From an uncultured Clostridium sp. (GTDB lineage Bacteria > Bacillota > Clostridia > TANB77 > CAG-508), in contig CANSMW010000009.1 of NCBI GenBank assembly GCA_947648215.1, positions 25,097-89,096 on the forward strand: a DNA stretch of 64,000 nucleotides, written 5' to 3'. Numbering within the stretch: the stretch's first letter is position 1; each line of letters begins with the position of its first letter. Position numbers and translations under genes: made by a program. Below, in pieces: positions 63,946 to 64,000 of the stretch. Under the pieces are notes generated by a model. The model saw only the letters and a program-made list of their open reading frames with translations, was not told where the DNA came from and did no database searches.

Positions 63946-64000
63946 GAGAGTATCGAAAAAGTTGTGTAAATAAATCCTTCCGTGATAAAATAAAAAATAT

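Noticed and set aside
1..64000. Eighteen genes as pseudogenes or sequencing errors
   Set aside because: Errors or decay would include deletions, other bases and other codon phases. Every disruption is one C directly before a GGN Gly codon, making an in-frame CGG, with conserved sequence on both sides. Read-level confirmation is still desirable.

Overview
The window comes from a low-GC, spore-forming Gram-positive bacterium, almost certainly a Clostridia-type Firmicute. Evidence: AT-rich DNA with strong AGGAGG ribosome binding sites; an S10/spc ribosomal operon in Firmicute order; spore genes (an alpha/beta SASP gene, spoIVB, yabG, yqfC, yqfD, spoVG, pdaA); GatCAB amidotransferase; and the yqfC-yqfD...ybeY-dgkA...era-yqzL-recO neighbourhood. 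An uncultured gut lineage is my guess. No tRNA, rRNA or CRISPR was seen.

The main result is a translational recoding pattern. Eighteen genes look frameshifted or truncated, and a precise rule repairs all of them: at an in-frame CGG codon the reading frame moves +1, so the C is skipped (or CGGN is read as a four-base codon) and the next residue is Gly (GGN). I count 20 such sites: 19 are well supported by homology, paralogues or exact family length, and one (62006) is less certain. RecO and one secreted paralogue carry two sites each. The repaired genes are a TPR protein, an FGE-like prepilin protein, spoIVB, a Tad-type pilin, a HAD phosphatase, recO, yqfD, pdaA, a histidine kinase, an RluA-type synthase, gatB, a cyclophilin, a second prepilin-like protein, three of five tandem secreted paralogues, yabG, and probably one membrane protein. 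Scanning the other genes by eye (all ribosomal proteins, secY, murC, era, gatA, radA, disA, the Tad ATPases and others) I found no in-frame CGG, although out-of-frame CGG is common. Two poorly characterised ORFs (1033..1179 and 18835..19245) hold CGG in a frame that reads through naturally; they are the candidate exceptions. Within the secreted-paralogue array the same Pro-Gly-Cys position is CCA-GGA-TG(T/C) in two copies and CCA-C-GGA-TGT in three, so the window contains its own control. CGG therefore looks unassigned as Arg and tolerated only as a +1 shift or quadruplet Gly signal.

Layout. 1-1.2 kb: a TPR gene running off the left edge and a tiny cysteine-containing ORF with its own promoter. 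1.3-12.6 kb: the S10-spc operon on the minus strand from rpsJ to secY, without rpmD, with a consensus promoter and a leader of about 215 nt. 12.7-20.6 kb: an FGE-like prepilin protein, pepV, a type III toxin-antitoxin locus (two-repeat RNA plus ToxN/CptN-like nuclease), spoVG, murC and spoIVB. 20.6-32.4 kb: a Tad-like pilus or secretion operon (CpaB-like, two ParA/CpaE-like proteins, TadA, fused TadB-TadC, seven small pilin-like or TadE-like proteins). 32.5-46 kb: HAD phosphatase, SASP, hpf, recO, yqzL, era, a DUF3048 lipoprotein, DgkA-PAP2, ybeY, yqfD, yqfC, pdaA, a GHKL kinase, an RluA-type pseudouridine synthase and an rRNA methyltransferase. 46-55 kb: rpsT, gatB, gatA, gatC, cyclophilin, a prepilin-like protein, disA and radA. 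55.5-62 kb: a 781-residue repeat-containing prepilin-like protein and five tandem secreted paralogues. 62-64 kb: yabG and a small zinc-ribbon protein.

Two families of short intergenic repeats recur: a CCCCTACA-ending hairpin (7 copies) and a roughly 55-bp element that forms a terminator-like hairpin (4 copies).
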